In this document: positions 35,979 through 43,670 of the stretch, in pieces | Numbering within the stretch: the first letter of the stretch is position 1 | Layout: each line of letters begins with the position of its first letter | Assembly (NCBI RefSeq): GCF_002237555.1 | Contig: NZ_CP022540.1 | Location: forward strand, 2,547,001-2,611,000 | Direction: 5' to 3' | DNA from: Antarctobacter heliothermus | Lineage (GTDB): Bacteria > Pseudomonadota > Alphaproteobacteria > Rhodobacterales > Rhodobacteraceae | DNA: 64,000 nt | Translations under genes and position numbers: made by a program | Notes under the pieces: generated by a model | What the model was told of the DNA's origin: nothing | The model's input: the letters and a program-made list of their open reading frames with translations, nothing else | Database searches by the model: none

Positions 35979-36068
35979 GAACGATGTATCACTTCTGTCG
36001 GGGTTGGGGAGATCCCTTCGTCCTGCCGTTCGGGACACAAGAATTAGAGTCATTCAGGGAGGTAAGAC

Positions 36069-37124
36069 ATGACCAATCGTAGAACTGTTCTGGGTTTCGC
36101 CGGGGCCGCGCTGGCCGCGATGATGACCACCACGCCGGCCATGGCGCAGGAGGTCACGCTGACGCTGCACCAATTCCTGCCGGCACAGGCCAACGTGCCG
36201 AAACTGGTGCTGGACGTCTGGGCGGACCGGGTTGAGGAAGCGTCGGACGGGCGGATCGAGATCGAGCGTTATCCGTCGATGCAGCTGGGCGGTAGCCCGC
36301 CGGAACTGATGGACCAGGCCGCAGACGGCATCGCCGATATTGTCTGGACCGTGGTTGGCTATACGCCGGGCCGCTATCCGACCACCGAGGTCTTTGAACT
36401 GCCGTTCATGGTCGAAGACGCGCGCGCCGCCTCTTACGCCTATTGGAAGATGTTCGAAGAGCATATGGAGAACGGCGAATTTGCCGATCTCAAGATCCTG
36501 GGTACATGGGTTCACGGACCGGGCATGTTCCACACCAACAAGCCGGTTGTGGTGCCGTCCGATCTGGAAGGCATGAAGATCCGTGGCGGCTCTCGTCTGG
36601 TGAACGACCTGCTGACACGCGTCGGCGCAGAGCCGATCGGGATGCCGGTTCCGGCCATTTCCGAAGCACTGTCCAAAGGCGTTCTGGATGGCACCACCAT
36701 CCCGTGGGAAGTGACCGCCTCGCTGAAAGTGCCGGAACTGGTGAGCAATCACACCGAATTCGACGGTCCGGCGCTGTATAACCTGACCTTTGTTTTGGCG
36801 ATGAACAAGGACATGTACGAAAGCCTGCCTGAGGATCTGCAACAGGTCATCGACGACAACTCTGGTCTGGAGTTCTCGATCTTTGCGGGCGGCACGCAGG
36901 CCGACGCGGATGGTCCGGCCCGTCAGATCGCCGTCGATCTGGGCAACAATATCGTCACCGTGTCCGAAGACGACGCCAAGGAATGGGACGCTCTGGTCAA
37001 CCCGATCTACGAGACCTGGGTTGCGGACATGAAGAGCAAGAACATCGACGGTCAGGCGCTGATCGACGAGGCCCGTGCGCTGATGGCGGAGTACACCTCT
37101 GAGATGGACACCTGGGCCAAGTAA
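36069..37124 (+). CDS. dctP: TRAP transporter substrate-binding protein DctP-like
   Basis: A 351-residue periplasmic binding protein. A signal peptide with RR near the N-terminus ends at AMA before QEVTLTLHQF. The DctP fold is shown by ERYPSMQLGGSPPELMDQAADG, MKIRGGSRLVNDLL and the conserved arginine region that binds a carboxylate. It captures an organic acid, and the downstream aryl-CoA ligase suggests an aromatic acid. GGAGG precedes the ATG. A hairpin after the stop separates it from the membrane genes. Confidence 0.9.
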   Translation: MTNRRTVLGFAGAALAAMMTTTPAMAQEVTLTLHQFLPAQANVPKLVLDVWADRVEEASDGRIEIERYPSMQLGGSPPELMDQAADGIADIVWTVVGYTPGRYPTTEVFELPFMVEDARAASYAYWKMFEEHMENGEFADLKILGTWVHGPGMFHTNKPVVVPSDLEGMKIRGGSRLVNDLLTRVGAEPIGMPVPAISEALSKGVLDGTTIPWEVTASLKVPELVSNHTEFDGPALYNLTFVLAMNKDMYESLPEDLQQVIDDNSGLEFSIFAGGTQADADGPARQIAVDLGNNIVTVSEDDAKEWDALVNPIYETWVADMKSKNIDGQALIDEARALMAEYTSEMDTWAK

Positions 37125-37137
37125 GACATTAACACTT

Positions 37138-37168
37138 GGGGCCGCGGGCAGATGTCCGCGGCCCCTTT
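37138..37168 (+). terminator. Attenuating hairpin between dctP and dctQ
   Basis: GGGGCCGCGG-N8-CCGCGGCCCC, a perfect 10-bp stem, followed by TTT. It starts 14 bases after dctP. Such partial terminators give more binding protein than membrane subunits. Confidence 0.75.
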
Positions 37169-37191
37169 CGAGACAAGAGGGGGCATCTGCG

Positions 37192-37785
37192 ATGACCGGT
37201 CTGCACCGCATCGTATTGGGACTTGCGCGCATCATGGCGCTAATGGGTGGGGTCGTGCTGATCTTGCTGGTCCTGATCACCTGCATTTCAATTCTGGGCC
37301 GCGTCGTGAACACCGCCTTGCATTCGGCTTTGATGATGTCGGTGGCCCCCGGTCTGGCGACCTGGCTGATTGATGCCGGCGTGGGGGCCATTCGCGGTTC
37401 TTACGAATTGGTCGAGGCCGGGATGGCGTTCTGTATTTTCGCCTTTATCCCGTTTTGTCAGGTGACCATGGGGCACGCCTCTGTCGATATCTTTACCAAC
37501 GCTTTGCCAACCCGGGCCAACCGGCTGCTGGAGCTGCTGATTTCGGTGCTGTTTGCGGTCGCGCTGGTGACCATCGCGATCCAGTTGAACGCCGGGATGC
37601 TGCGCAAGCTGAGCTCTGGTCAGACATCGCTGTTGCTGGAATTTCCGGTCTGGTGGGCCTATGCGGCCAGCCTTGTGGGGGCGGCCCTTGCCGCCGTCAC
37701 ATCCGTCTATATCGTCCTCATGCGGCTGTATGAACTTCTATCCGGGCGCATGATCGCGCCGAATGCCGTGGGAGCGGATCATTGA
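37192..37785 (+). CDS. dctQ: TRAP transporter small permease DctQ-like
   Basis: A 197-residue protein with four hydrophobic segments (about residues 15-40, 76-100, 112-136, 153-178) as expected of DctQ, and the usual FCQVTMGHASVDIF motif between helices. It joins the large permease in Na+-driven uptake. The stop overlaps dctM by ATGA-type coupling (37782-37785; dctM begins with TTG). Confidence 0.88.
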   Translation: MTGLHRIVLGLARIMALMGGVVLILLVLITCISILGRVVNTALHSALMMSVAPGLATWLIDAGVGAIRGSYELVEAGMAFCIFAFIPFCQVTMGHASVDIFTNALPTRANRLLELLISVLFAVALVTIAIQLNAGMLRKLSSGQTSLLLEFPVWWAYAASLVGAALAAVTSVYIVLMRLYELLSGRMIAPNAVGADH

Positions 37786-39098
37786 GCAATCTCGAAATCG
37801 GCATCTACTCCTTTCCGGCCCTATTGTTGTTGATCTTCCTGCGGGTGCCGATTGGTCTGGCAATGTTTGTTGCCGGGTTTGCCGGGTTCTACTTTGTCAT
37901 GGGCAGCACGCGGCTGCCGCTGGCGCAGCTCAAGGACCTGACCTATTCGACCTTTTCCAGCTATTCGCTGTCGATTGTGCCGATGTTCCTGCTGATGGGA
38001 TATTTCGCCACGCTGGGCGGCATGTCACAGGCGCTGTTCAAGGCCGCCGAAAGCTGGCTGGGCCATCGCAAGGGCGGTGTCGCCATGGCCGCCATCGGGG
38101 CCTGCGCGGGTTTTGGCGCGATCTGCGGGTCGTCGCTGGCCACCGCCGCCACCATGAGCCGCGTGGCTCTGCCGGAACTGAAACGCTATGGCTATGAGGG
38201 TGGCTTTTCCACCGCGACGCTGGCCGCTGGCGGCACGTTGGGCATTCTGATCCCGCCCTCTGTGGTGCTGGTGATCTATGCCATTCTGACCGAACAGAAC
38301 ATCGCCAAGCTGTTTCTGGCTGCCTTCATTCCCGGCGTTCTGGCCGCCATCGGCTATATGATCGCGGTGTCGATCTATGTGCGCATCAACCCAGAGGCTG
38401 CCGGTGTGCGAGAGCCGGTGCCGATGGCCGAAAGGTTCCGCGCCATCTTTGACGTTTGGCCGGTGCTGACGGTGTTTATCGCGGTGGTGGGCGGCATCTA
38501 TGGCGGTTTCTTTACCCCGACAGAGGGCGCAGCGGTGGGCGCATTGGGCACCGGCATCATCGCGCTGACCAGTGGCGGGCTGACGTGGCGCACGCTGTTG
38601 GACAGTTTCACCGATACGGCCCGGTCGTCCGCGATGATCTTTTTCATCGTTTTCGGCGCGGCCTTTTATAACCTGTTTCTTGCCCGCACGCGGGTGCCGC
38701 AGGAGCTGTCCAACTGGGTGGTTGAGCTGGGCATGTCGCCGATTGCGGTGCTGTCGCTGATCCTTGTCATCTACCTGTTGCTGGGCTGTTTTATGGACAG
38801 CCTGTCGATGATCCTGCTGACGATCCCGATCTTCTTTCCGGTGATCTCGGCGCTGGATTTCGGCATGAGTCAGGAACATGTGGCGATCTGGTTCGGTATC
38901 CTTGTTCTGATCGTGGTCGAGGTCGGGTTGATCACGCCTCCGGTGGGGATGAACCTGTTTGTGATCAACGCGATGGACCCGGCCACGCCGATGGTTCAGA
39001 CCTATCGCGCGGTGATCTATTATGTGGCGTCGGATCTTGTCCGGGTCGTCATCCTTGTGGCGTTTCCGTCGATCACATTGTTCCTGATACCGGGGTAG
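37782..39098 (+). CDS. dctM: TRAP transporter large permease DctM-like
   Basis: A 438-residue, about 12-helix permease. Family signatures include AAIGACAGFGAICGSSLATAATM, TLAAGGTLGILIPPSVVLVIYAI, TEGAAVGALG and the second-half ITPPVGMNLFVIN. It translocates the acid bound by DctP. The start codon is TTG within the dctQ stop. The next gene (SDR) begins 74 bp later and is probably in the same operon. Confidence 0.92.
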   Translation: MSNLEIGIYSFPALLLLIFLRVPIGLAMFVAGFAGFYFVMGSTRLPLAQLKDLTYSTFSSYSLSIVPMFLLMGYFATLGGMSQALFKAAESWLGHRKGGVAMAAIGACAGFGAICGSSLATAATMSRVALPELKRYGYEGGFSTATLAAGGTLGILIPPSVVLVIYAILTEQNIAKLFLAAFIPGVLAAIGYMIAVSIYVRINPEAAGVREPVPMAERFRAIFDVWPVLTVFIAVVGGIYGGFFTPTEGAAVGALGTGIIALTSGGLTWRTLLDSFTDTARSSAMIFFIVFGAAFYNLFLARTRVPQELSNWVVELGMSPIAVLSLILVIYLLLGCFMDSLSMILLTIPIFFPVISALDFGMSQEHVAIWFGILVLIVVEVGLITPPVGMNLFVINAMDPATPMVQTYRAVIYYVASDLVRVVILVAFPSITLFLIPG

Positions 39099-39172
39099 AG
39101 GGGCGCCTTTGGCGACTCCCCCTAGAGTACTTTTGACCAAGAAAAAGCCCCGCCGTGCTGGAGGAGGATACG

Positions 39173-39934
39173 ATGGACATCAAGGGTCAGGTCGCGGTCG
39201 TGACAGGTGGCGCAAGCGGTCTGGGGGCGGCGACGGCGCGGCGTCTGGCGGCGGATGGCGCGCGGGTCGGCATTCTGGACTTCGACGCGGACAGGGCCGC
39301 TGTGGTGGCGGCGGAAATCGGCGGTCATGCGGTTCATACGGATGTGGGCGACGAGGCGTCGGTTGGGGCGGCTATGGCCGAGGTGGTGGCCAAGCTGGGC
39401 GCGCCGCGTGTGGCGGTCAGTTGTGCGGGCATCGGACCGGCGGCGCGGATCGTGGGGCGTGAGGGCAAGCTGTCGACGGACCTGTTCGAACAGACCATCC
39501 GGGTGAACCTGATGGGCACCTATTATGTCATGTCCCATGCGGCGCGGGAGATGATGGCGCTGGACCCGCTGGAGACGGGCGAGCGCGGAGTGGTGATCAA
39601 CACCGCCTCTGTCGCGTTTCAGGATGGGCAGATCGGGCAATCGGCCTATGCGGCCTCCAAGGGGGCGATTGCGGCCATGTGCCTGCCCGCCGCGCGTGAG
39701 ATGGCCAAGCAGGGTGTGCGCGTGATGGCGATTGCGCCGGGGCTGTTCAACACGCCGATGATGGAGGGCCTGCCAGAGGAGACGACGGCGGGGATCGTCG
39801 CCAACGTGCCATTCCCGCACCGTTTGGGTGATCCGGCGGAATACGGTTTGATGGTCAGCCAGATCATCGCGAACCCCTACCTCAACGGCACCACGATCCG
39901 TCTGGATGCCGGTGTCCGGTTGCCGCAACGCTGA
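39173..39934 (+). CDS. Short-chain dehydrogenase, 3-hydroxyacyl-CoA dehydrogenase type II-like
   Basis: A 253-residue SDR with cofactor motif TGGASGLG (12-19), D-loop DFDADR favouring NAD, catalytic S in INTASVAF and YAASK, and the C-terminal LNGTTIRLDAGVRL. The insertion MALDPLETGERGVVINTAS is a hallmark of the HSD17B10/type II 3-hydroxyacyl-CoA dehydrogenase group. In front of an aryl-CoA ligase it likely oxidises a 3-hydroxyacyl-CoA formed during side-chain shortening. A strong GGAGGAGG marks the start. Confidence 0.88.
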   Translation: MDIKGQVAVVTGGASGLGAATARRLAADGARVGILDFDADRAAVVAAEIGGHAVHTDVGDEASVGAAMAEVVAKLGAPRVAVSCAGIGPAARIVGREGKLSTDLFEQTIRVNLMGTYYVMSHAAREMMALDPLETGERGVVINTASVAFQDGQIGQSAYAASKGAIAAMCLPAAREMAKQGVRVMAIAPGLFNTPMMEGLPEETTAGIVANVPFPHRLGDPAEYGLMVSQIIANPYLNGTTIRLDAGVRLPQR

Positions 39935-39944
39935 GGATCTCCCC

Positions 39945-41738
39945 ATGACCACCTATCGTGCCCATTCCGTCACACGTCAGGACCGGGCCGATGGCACCAT
40001 CCTGCTGCGCTCCGGCCATAAAATGTCTCGACCCGCGACCCGGACCGGCGATTGGCTGGACCATTGGTCCGATCTGACGCCGCACGCGGTGTTTCTGGCG
40101 GAACGTTCTGGGGCAGGCTGGCGCGAGGTCACCTATGCCGAGGCGCGCGAGGCGGTGCGCCTTATCGCGGCCAGCCTGCTGGAGCGGGGGATGGGGGCGG
40201 ATACGCCGATCCTGATCCTGTCGGGCAACGGGGTGGATCACGCCTTGCTGACGCTGGCGGCGCAGTATGTCGGCGTGCCCACCGTGCCTCTGGCAGAGCA
40301 ATACGCGTTGATCCCCGGCGCTTGGCCGCAGTTGGAGCATTGTGCGCGACTGGTGAACCCGGCGATGGTCTTTGCCGATGATGGCGCGCGGTACGGGACG
40401 GTGCTGGGACATGCGCTGTTTGATGGCGTGGAGCGTGTCGTGGCCCGCAATCCGCAAGCGGGCCAGACCGACCTGACAGCGATGTTGCGCGCAGGCGACG
40501 GGTTGGCAGTGGCGGCGGCAGCCTTGCAGGTCGGGCCGCAGACCGTGGCCAAGTATCTGATGACGTCCGGGTCAACCTCACACCCCAAGGCAGTGATCAC
40601 GACGCAGGGGATGATGTGCGCAAATCAGGCGCAGATCGCCGATGCGCTGCCCTTTTTGCGCGACCGCCCGCCGCGGATTGTCGACTGGCTGCCGTGGAAC
40701 CACGTTTTTGGCGGCTCGCACAATGTGAACATGATGCTGGCCAATGGCGGGGCGCTGTATATCGACGGCGGCAAGCCGATCCCGGCCAAGATCGCCGAGA
40801 CCATCGAAAACAACCGCCTGATGAACGGCACCATGGCCTTTAACGTGCCGGTGGGCTTTGCCATGTTGCGCAACGCCATGAAGGCGGATCGCGGATTGCG
40901 GCAACGGTATTTCGAAGATCTCGACATGCTGTTTTACGCCGGGGCGTCGCTGCCGCAGGACGTCTGGGCGGATCTGGAGGACATGGCGCGCGAGGTGCGC
41001 GGTGAGGTGCCCTTGATGAATTCGTCCTGGGGGCTGACGGAAACCGCGCCCGCCTGCCTGATCCAGCATGAGCCCACCACCATGTCCGGCATCATCGGGG
41101 TTCCGATGACCGGGGTCGAGGTCAAGCTGATCCCCGACTCTGAGATGCGCTGCGAGATCCGCGTGCGCGGGCCGAACATCATGCCCGGCTATCTGAACGA
41201 TCCGGAAAAAACCGCCGAAGCCTTTGACGAAGAGGGGTTCTTTTGTACCGGGGATGCGGTGCGATTTGTCGATGAGGACGACCTGACCAAGGGGATGCGG
41301 TTTGACGGGCGCATCTCTGAAGACTTCAAGCTGTTGACGGGCACATGGGTGCGCGCGGCGACCCTGCGGCTGGAACTGTTGATCGACTATGCGCCGCTGG
41401 TGCAGGACATCGTGATCTGTGGCGCGGATCGGGCGGAGGTCGGCTTGATGATCTTTCCCTCGACCGAGGCACTGGCGCTGGCGGGCGAGGCCGAAATCGA
41501 CGGCGCGCTGATGAGCGAAGCCTTGCGGAGCGCGCTTGCCGACAAGCTGGCCTTGCGGGCGGATCACGGCTCTGCCGCGCGGGTCATGCGGGTGATGGTG
41601 CTGGCCGAGCCGCCGTCCATGGGCGACGGCGAGATCACGGCCAAGGGCAACCTGAACACCCGCAAGGTGCTGGCGCGGCGCGCGGATTTACTGGAGCGGC
41701 TGTATGCCGAGGATGACCCGGCAGTTGTGCGGTTGTGA
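39945..41738 (+). CDS. fcs: Feruloyl-CoA synthase-like aryl/arylpropenoyl-CoA ligase
   Basis: A 597-residue ANL ligase of the feruloyl-CoA synthase group, longer than typical ligases. It has the P-loop LMTSGSTSHPKAV, WLPWNHVFGGSHNVNMML, the A5 motif NSSWGLTETAP, and a C-terminus with GNLNTRKVLARR that replaces the usual GK motif, as in this family. It activates ferulate, p-coumarate or another aromatic acid with ATP and CoA. It starts ten bases after the SDR stop. No hydratase-lyase (ech) or vanillin dehydrogenase is present nearby, so the substrate is open. Confidence 0.85.
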   Translation: MTTYRAHSVTRQDRADGTILLRSGHKMSRPATRTGDWLDHWSDLTPHAVFLAERSGAGWREVTYAEAREAVRLIAASLLERGMGADTPILILSGNGVDHALLTLAAQYVGVPTVPLAEQYALIPGAWPQLEHCARLVNPAMVFADDGARYGTVLGHALFDGVERVVARNPQAGQTDLTAMLRAGDGLAVAAAALQVGPQTVAKYLMTSGSTSHPKAVITTQGMMCANQAQIADALPFLRDRPPRIVDWLPWNHVFGGSHNVNMMLANGGALYIDGGKPIPAKIAETIENNRLMNGTMAFNVPVGFAMLRNAMKADRGLRQRYFEDLDMLFYAGASLPQDVWADLEDMAREVRGEVPLMNSSWGLTETAPACLIQHEPTTMSGIIGVPMTGVEVKLIPDSEMRCEIRVRGPNIMPGYLNDPEKTAEAFDEEGFFCTGDAVRFVDEDDLTKGMRFDGRISEDFKLLTGTWVRAATLRLELLIDYAPLVQDIVICGADRAEVGLMIFPSTEALALAGEAEIDGALMSEALRSALADKLALRADHGSAARVMRVMVLAEPPSMGDGEITAKGNLNTRKVLARRADLLERLYAEDDPAVVRL

Positions 41739-41847
41739 CGGTCTTTCGGTGAGACAAACTGTGCTGTCTTGATCTGGAACAAGGACGGGTGTTGCGGGGA
41801 GGGTAGTCTTGGGGACTGACCCTTCTGTTGCGAACAGGAAGACATCC

Positions 41848-42012
41848 ATGCAAGCAGACCGCCTGATTGGCTATGCCCCGCGCAGCCGCGCCTTTGGCGA
41901 AAAACTCCAAGCTGACCCAAGCACCTGTATCGGGTGCAAAGACTGTTCCGGGCTGTGTCTGGCGCTGATCGACGTGGTGATGGTGCCAGAGGTTATTCTG
42001 GGTCGCGACTGA
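41848..42012 (+). CDS. 54-residue four-cysteine protein with ferredoxin-like CxxCxxCxxxC motif
   Basis: A small protein containing C27-x2-C30-x2-C33-x3-C37, the spacing that binds one [4Fe-4S] cluster in ferredoxins, followed by a hydrophobic segment ALIDVVMVPEVILG. AGGA lies eight or nine bases before the ATG. It lies between the aryl-CoA ligase and the BoxR-like regulator. It is too short to be a classical ferredoxin and lacks the proline after the last cysteine; it could be a zinc-binding or single-cluster protein. Confidence 0.5.
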   Translation: MQADRLIGYAPRSRAFGEKLQADPSTCIGCKDCSGLCLALIDVVMVPEVILGRD

Positions 42013-42112
42013 GCGGCCAGGCGATCCACACCGCAAGAGCGCAGGATTATGCGTATGACGTAGCGTCCACTTTGCAAAAATCCTTCCTTTTCAGCGCCGT
42101 CCAACTCCGCTA

Positions 42113-42126
42113 TGCACTATAGTTCA
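42113..42126. promoter_or_regulatory. Candidate BoxR/BzdR-like operator, autoregulatory
   Basis: TGCACTATAGTTCA is a 14-bp palindrome with one mismatched pair, 31 bp upstream of the regulator's GTG start and so probably overlapping its promoter. The site resembles the one at 35863-35876 upstream of the TRAP operon. Confidence 0.5.
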
Positions 42127-42157
42127 CAGGAGCAGGCAGGGCGCGGAAGGGATCGCG

Positions 42158-43048
42158 GTGGCGGTGGAATTGGATGGACACAGGGTAACGGAAGACGCGG
42201 TTGCCGCGTTGATGACCCGTGTCGGAGAACGAGTCCGGCAGGTTCGGGAACAGCGCGGCATTTCACGCCGCGTGCTGTCCGAGACCTCTGGCGTGTCGCC
42301 GCGCTACCTTGCACAGCTGGAAAGCGGGGCGGGCAATATCTCGATCGGGCTGTTGTGCCGGGTGGCCGAGGCACTGGATTTCCGGATCGACTGGCTGTTG
42401 GGTGAGGACGATCCGTGGACCTCTGAGGCGCTGCAAATGGCGGATTTGTACCGCCAGTCAGAGGCAGCGGTGCAGGCGCAGGTCAGGGCGTTGTTGTTGG
42501 ACGGTGCGCCGGGTGGGCAGCGGGCGCAGCGCATCTGCCTTGTCGGACTGCGCGGCGCGGGCAAGTCCACGCTGGGGCGGATGGCGGGCACTGCTTTGGA
42601 GGTGCCGTTTATCGAACTCAACAATGAGATTTCCGAGGTCGGCGGGATGCCGGTGGCCGAGATCATGGCGCTGTACGGGCAAGAGGGCTTTCGCAAGCTG
42701 GAGGCGGATGCGCTGGAGCAGGTGATTGCGACCCATGAGCAGGTGATCCTTGCGGTGGGGGGCGGCATTGTGGCCGAGCCTGCCACCTACAACCGGCTGC
42801 TGTCGCATTTCCACACCATCTGGCTGAAGGCCGCGCCTGAGGAGCACATGGCGCGCGTTCGTGCGCAGGGCGATGAGCGGCCCATGGCGGGCCAGCCAGA
42901 GGCGATGGGGCAGTTGAAGTCGATCCTTCAGGCGCGAGAGACCCTGTATGAACGGGCGCATGCGCAACTGAACACTTCTGGTGCCTCTGTGACGGATACG
43001 TTGGAGCGGTTGCTGGCGCTGATCGCGCGGGAAAAGTTTCTTGGCTGA
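42158..43048 (+). CDS. BoxR/BzdR-like regulator: XRE helix-turn-helix fused to shikimate-kinase-like domain
   Basis: A 296-residue protein. Residues about 25-80 are an XRE-type HTH (VRQVREQRGISRRVLSETSG, then SPRYLAQLESG). Residues about 123-290 are a shikimate-kinase-like P-loop domain with GLRGAGKST at 130-138 and the RxxExxAL-like GFRKLEADALE. This architecture defines BzdR/BoxR, where the kinase-like domain senses benzoyl-CoA or related aryl-CoA. Start is GTG with AAGG upstream. It follows the aromatic acid operon and overlaps the next gene, so it likely controls the cluster in response to the ligase product. Confidence 0.85.
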   Translation: MAVELDGHRVTEDAVAALMTRVGERVRQVREQRGISRRVLSETSGVSPRYLAQLESGAGNISIGLLCRVAEALDFRIDWLLGEDDPWTSEALQMADLYRQSEAAVQAQVRALLLDGAPGGQRAQRICLVGLRGAGKSTLGRMAGTALEVPFIELNNEISEVGGMPVAEIMALYGQEGFRKLEADALEQVIATHEQVILAVGGGIVAEPATYNRLLSHFHTIWLKAAPEEHMARVRAQGDERPMAGQPEAMGQLKSILQARETLYERAHAQLNTSGASVTDTLERLLALIAREKFLG

Positions 43049-43670
43049 CACACTGGTCGAGCGGTTGCGCGGTCCGTTCCGGGACGCCGCAGAGGCGGTG
43101 TTTCTGCACGGCTCGACCCCTTGGGAGGTGGATGAGGCGCTGGAGGCGTTTGGGTTCACCGAAGGGCCGTTTGAGGCAGAGGACCGGATCGGGCTGGATC
43201 TGGCGTGGGCGCGGCAGGGGGCAGAGGCGTCGCCGATCCTGCGTCGGATGATGGAGCTGGGCAAGCTGGGGCGCACGGCGGGCGCGGGCTGGTATCGGTA
43301 TCCCGGTGGGGGCGGCAAGGTAGACGATCCGATCGTCGCGGATCTGGCGCTGGAAGAGGCGCATTTTCACCGCATGGTGCGGGTGGATTTCTCTGCGGAC
43401 GAGATACGAGAGCGGCTGTTGGTGGCGCTTGTGGTCGTAGCGGTGGAGCTATTGCAGGATGGTGTGGCGGAGGATGAGATCAACCGCGCCTCTGTCGTTG
43501 GGCTGGGCTTTCCGGCAGGATTGGGCGGTGTGCTGGTGTGGGCGCGCGGGATCGGCGCGGCGCGGTTGGGCGCGATGGTGCGCCGGGTTCAGGACGAGGG
43601 CAAGGTGCCGTTGCGGCCTGTGCCGGGGGTGGGGCCGGGGTTGGACAGCGGCCTAGTTCAAATCCTCTAG
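43041..43670 (+). CDS. Stand-alone C-terminal domain of 3-hydroxyacyl-CoA dehydrogenase
   Basis: A 209-residue protein made of the duplicated helical C-domain of FadB-type 3-hydroxyacyl-CoA dehydrogenases: first repeat TPWEVDEALEAFGFTEGPFEAEDRIGLD with GRTAGAGWYRY, second repeat VVAVELLQDGVAEDEINRASVVGLGFP. The N-terminal NAD-binding domain is absent. Start is TTG, inside the stop of the BoxR-like gene (8-bp overlap), so the two are coupled. It may pair with the SDR or bind acyl-CoA as a cofactor-free module. A truncated relic is possible but the reading frame is intact. Confidence 0.7.
   Translation: MADTLVERLRGPFRDAAEAVFLHGSTPWEVDEALEAFGFTEGPFEAEDRIGLDLAWARQGAEASPILRRMMELGKLGRTAGAGWYRYPGGGGKVDDPIVADLALEEAHFHRMVRVDFSADEIRERLLVALVVVAVELLQDGVAEDEINRASVVGLGFPAGLGGVLVWARGIGAARLGAMVRRVQDEGKVPLRPVPGVGPGLDSGLVQIL

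Larger units (their letters stand above)
35622..36068. promoter_or_regulatory. Long regulatory region upstream of the TRAP operon
   Basis: This 447-bp gap holds no gene. It contains two copies of CCTGTGCAAAAT (35726-35737 and 35878-35889), an ATTTTGC/GCAAAAT inverted repeat around the first, a BoxR-like palindrome (35863-35876) and a perfect 16-bp palindrome (35963-35978). The density of sites points to complex control of the TRAP operon. Confidence 0.55.

Noticed and set aside
36054..37391. Minus-strand open frame of 445 codons across dctP and dctQ
   Set aside because: It runs through two real genes and the hairpin between them; composition is that of a complementary frame.
38025..39140. 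Minus-strand open frame of 371 codons opposite dctM
   Set aside because: Extremely rich in H, R, D and Q, as expected from the complement of hydrophobic codons.
40578..41567. Minus-strand open frame of 329 codons opposite the feruloyl-CoA synthase-like gene
   Set aside because: Antisense shadow; the plus-strand gene has complete ANL motifs.
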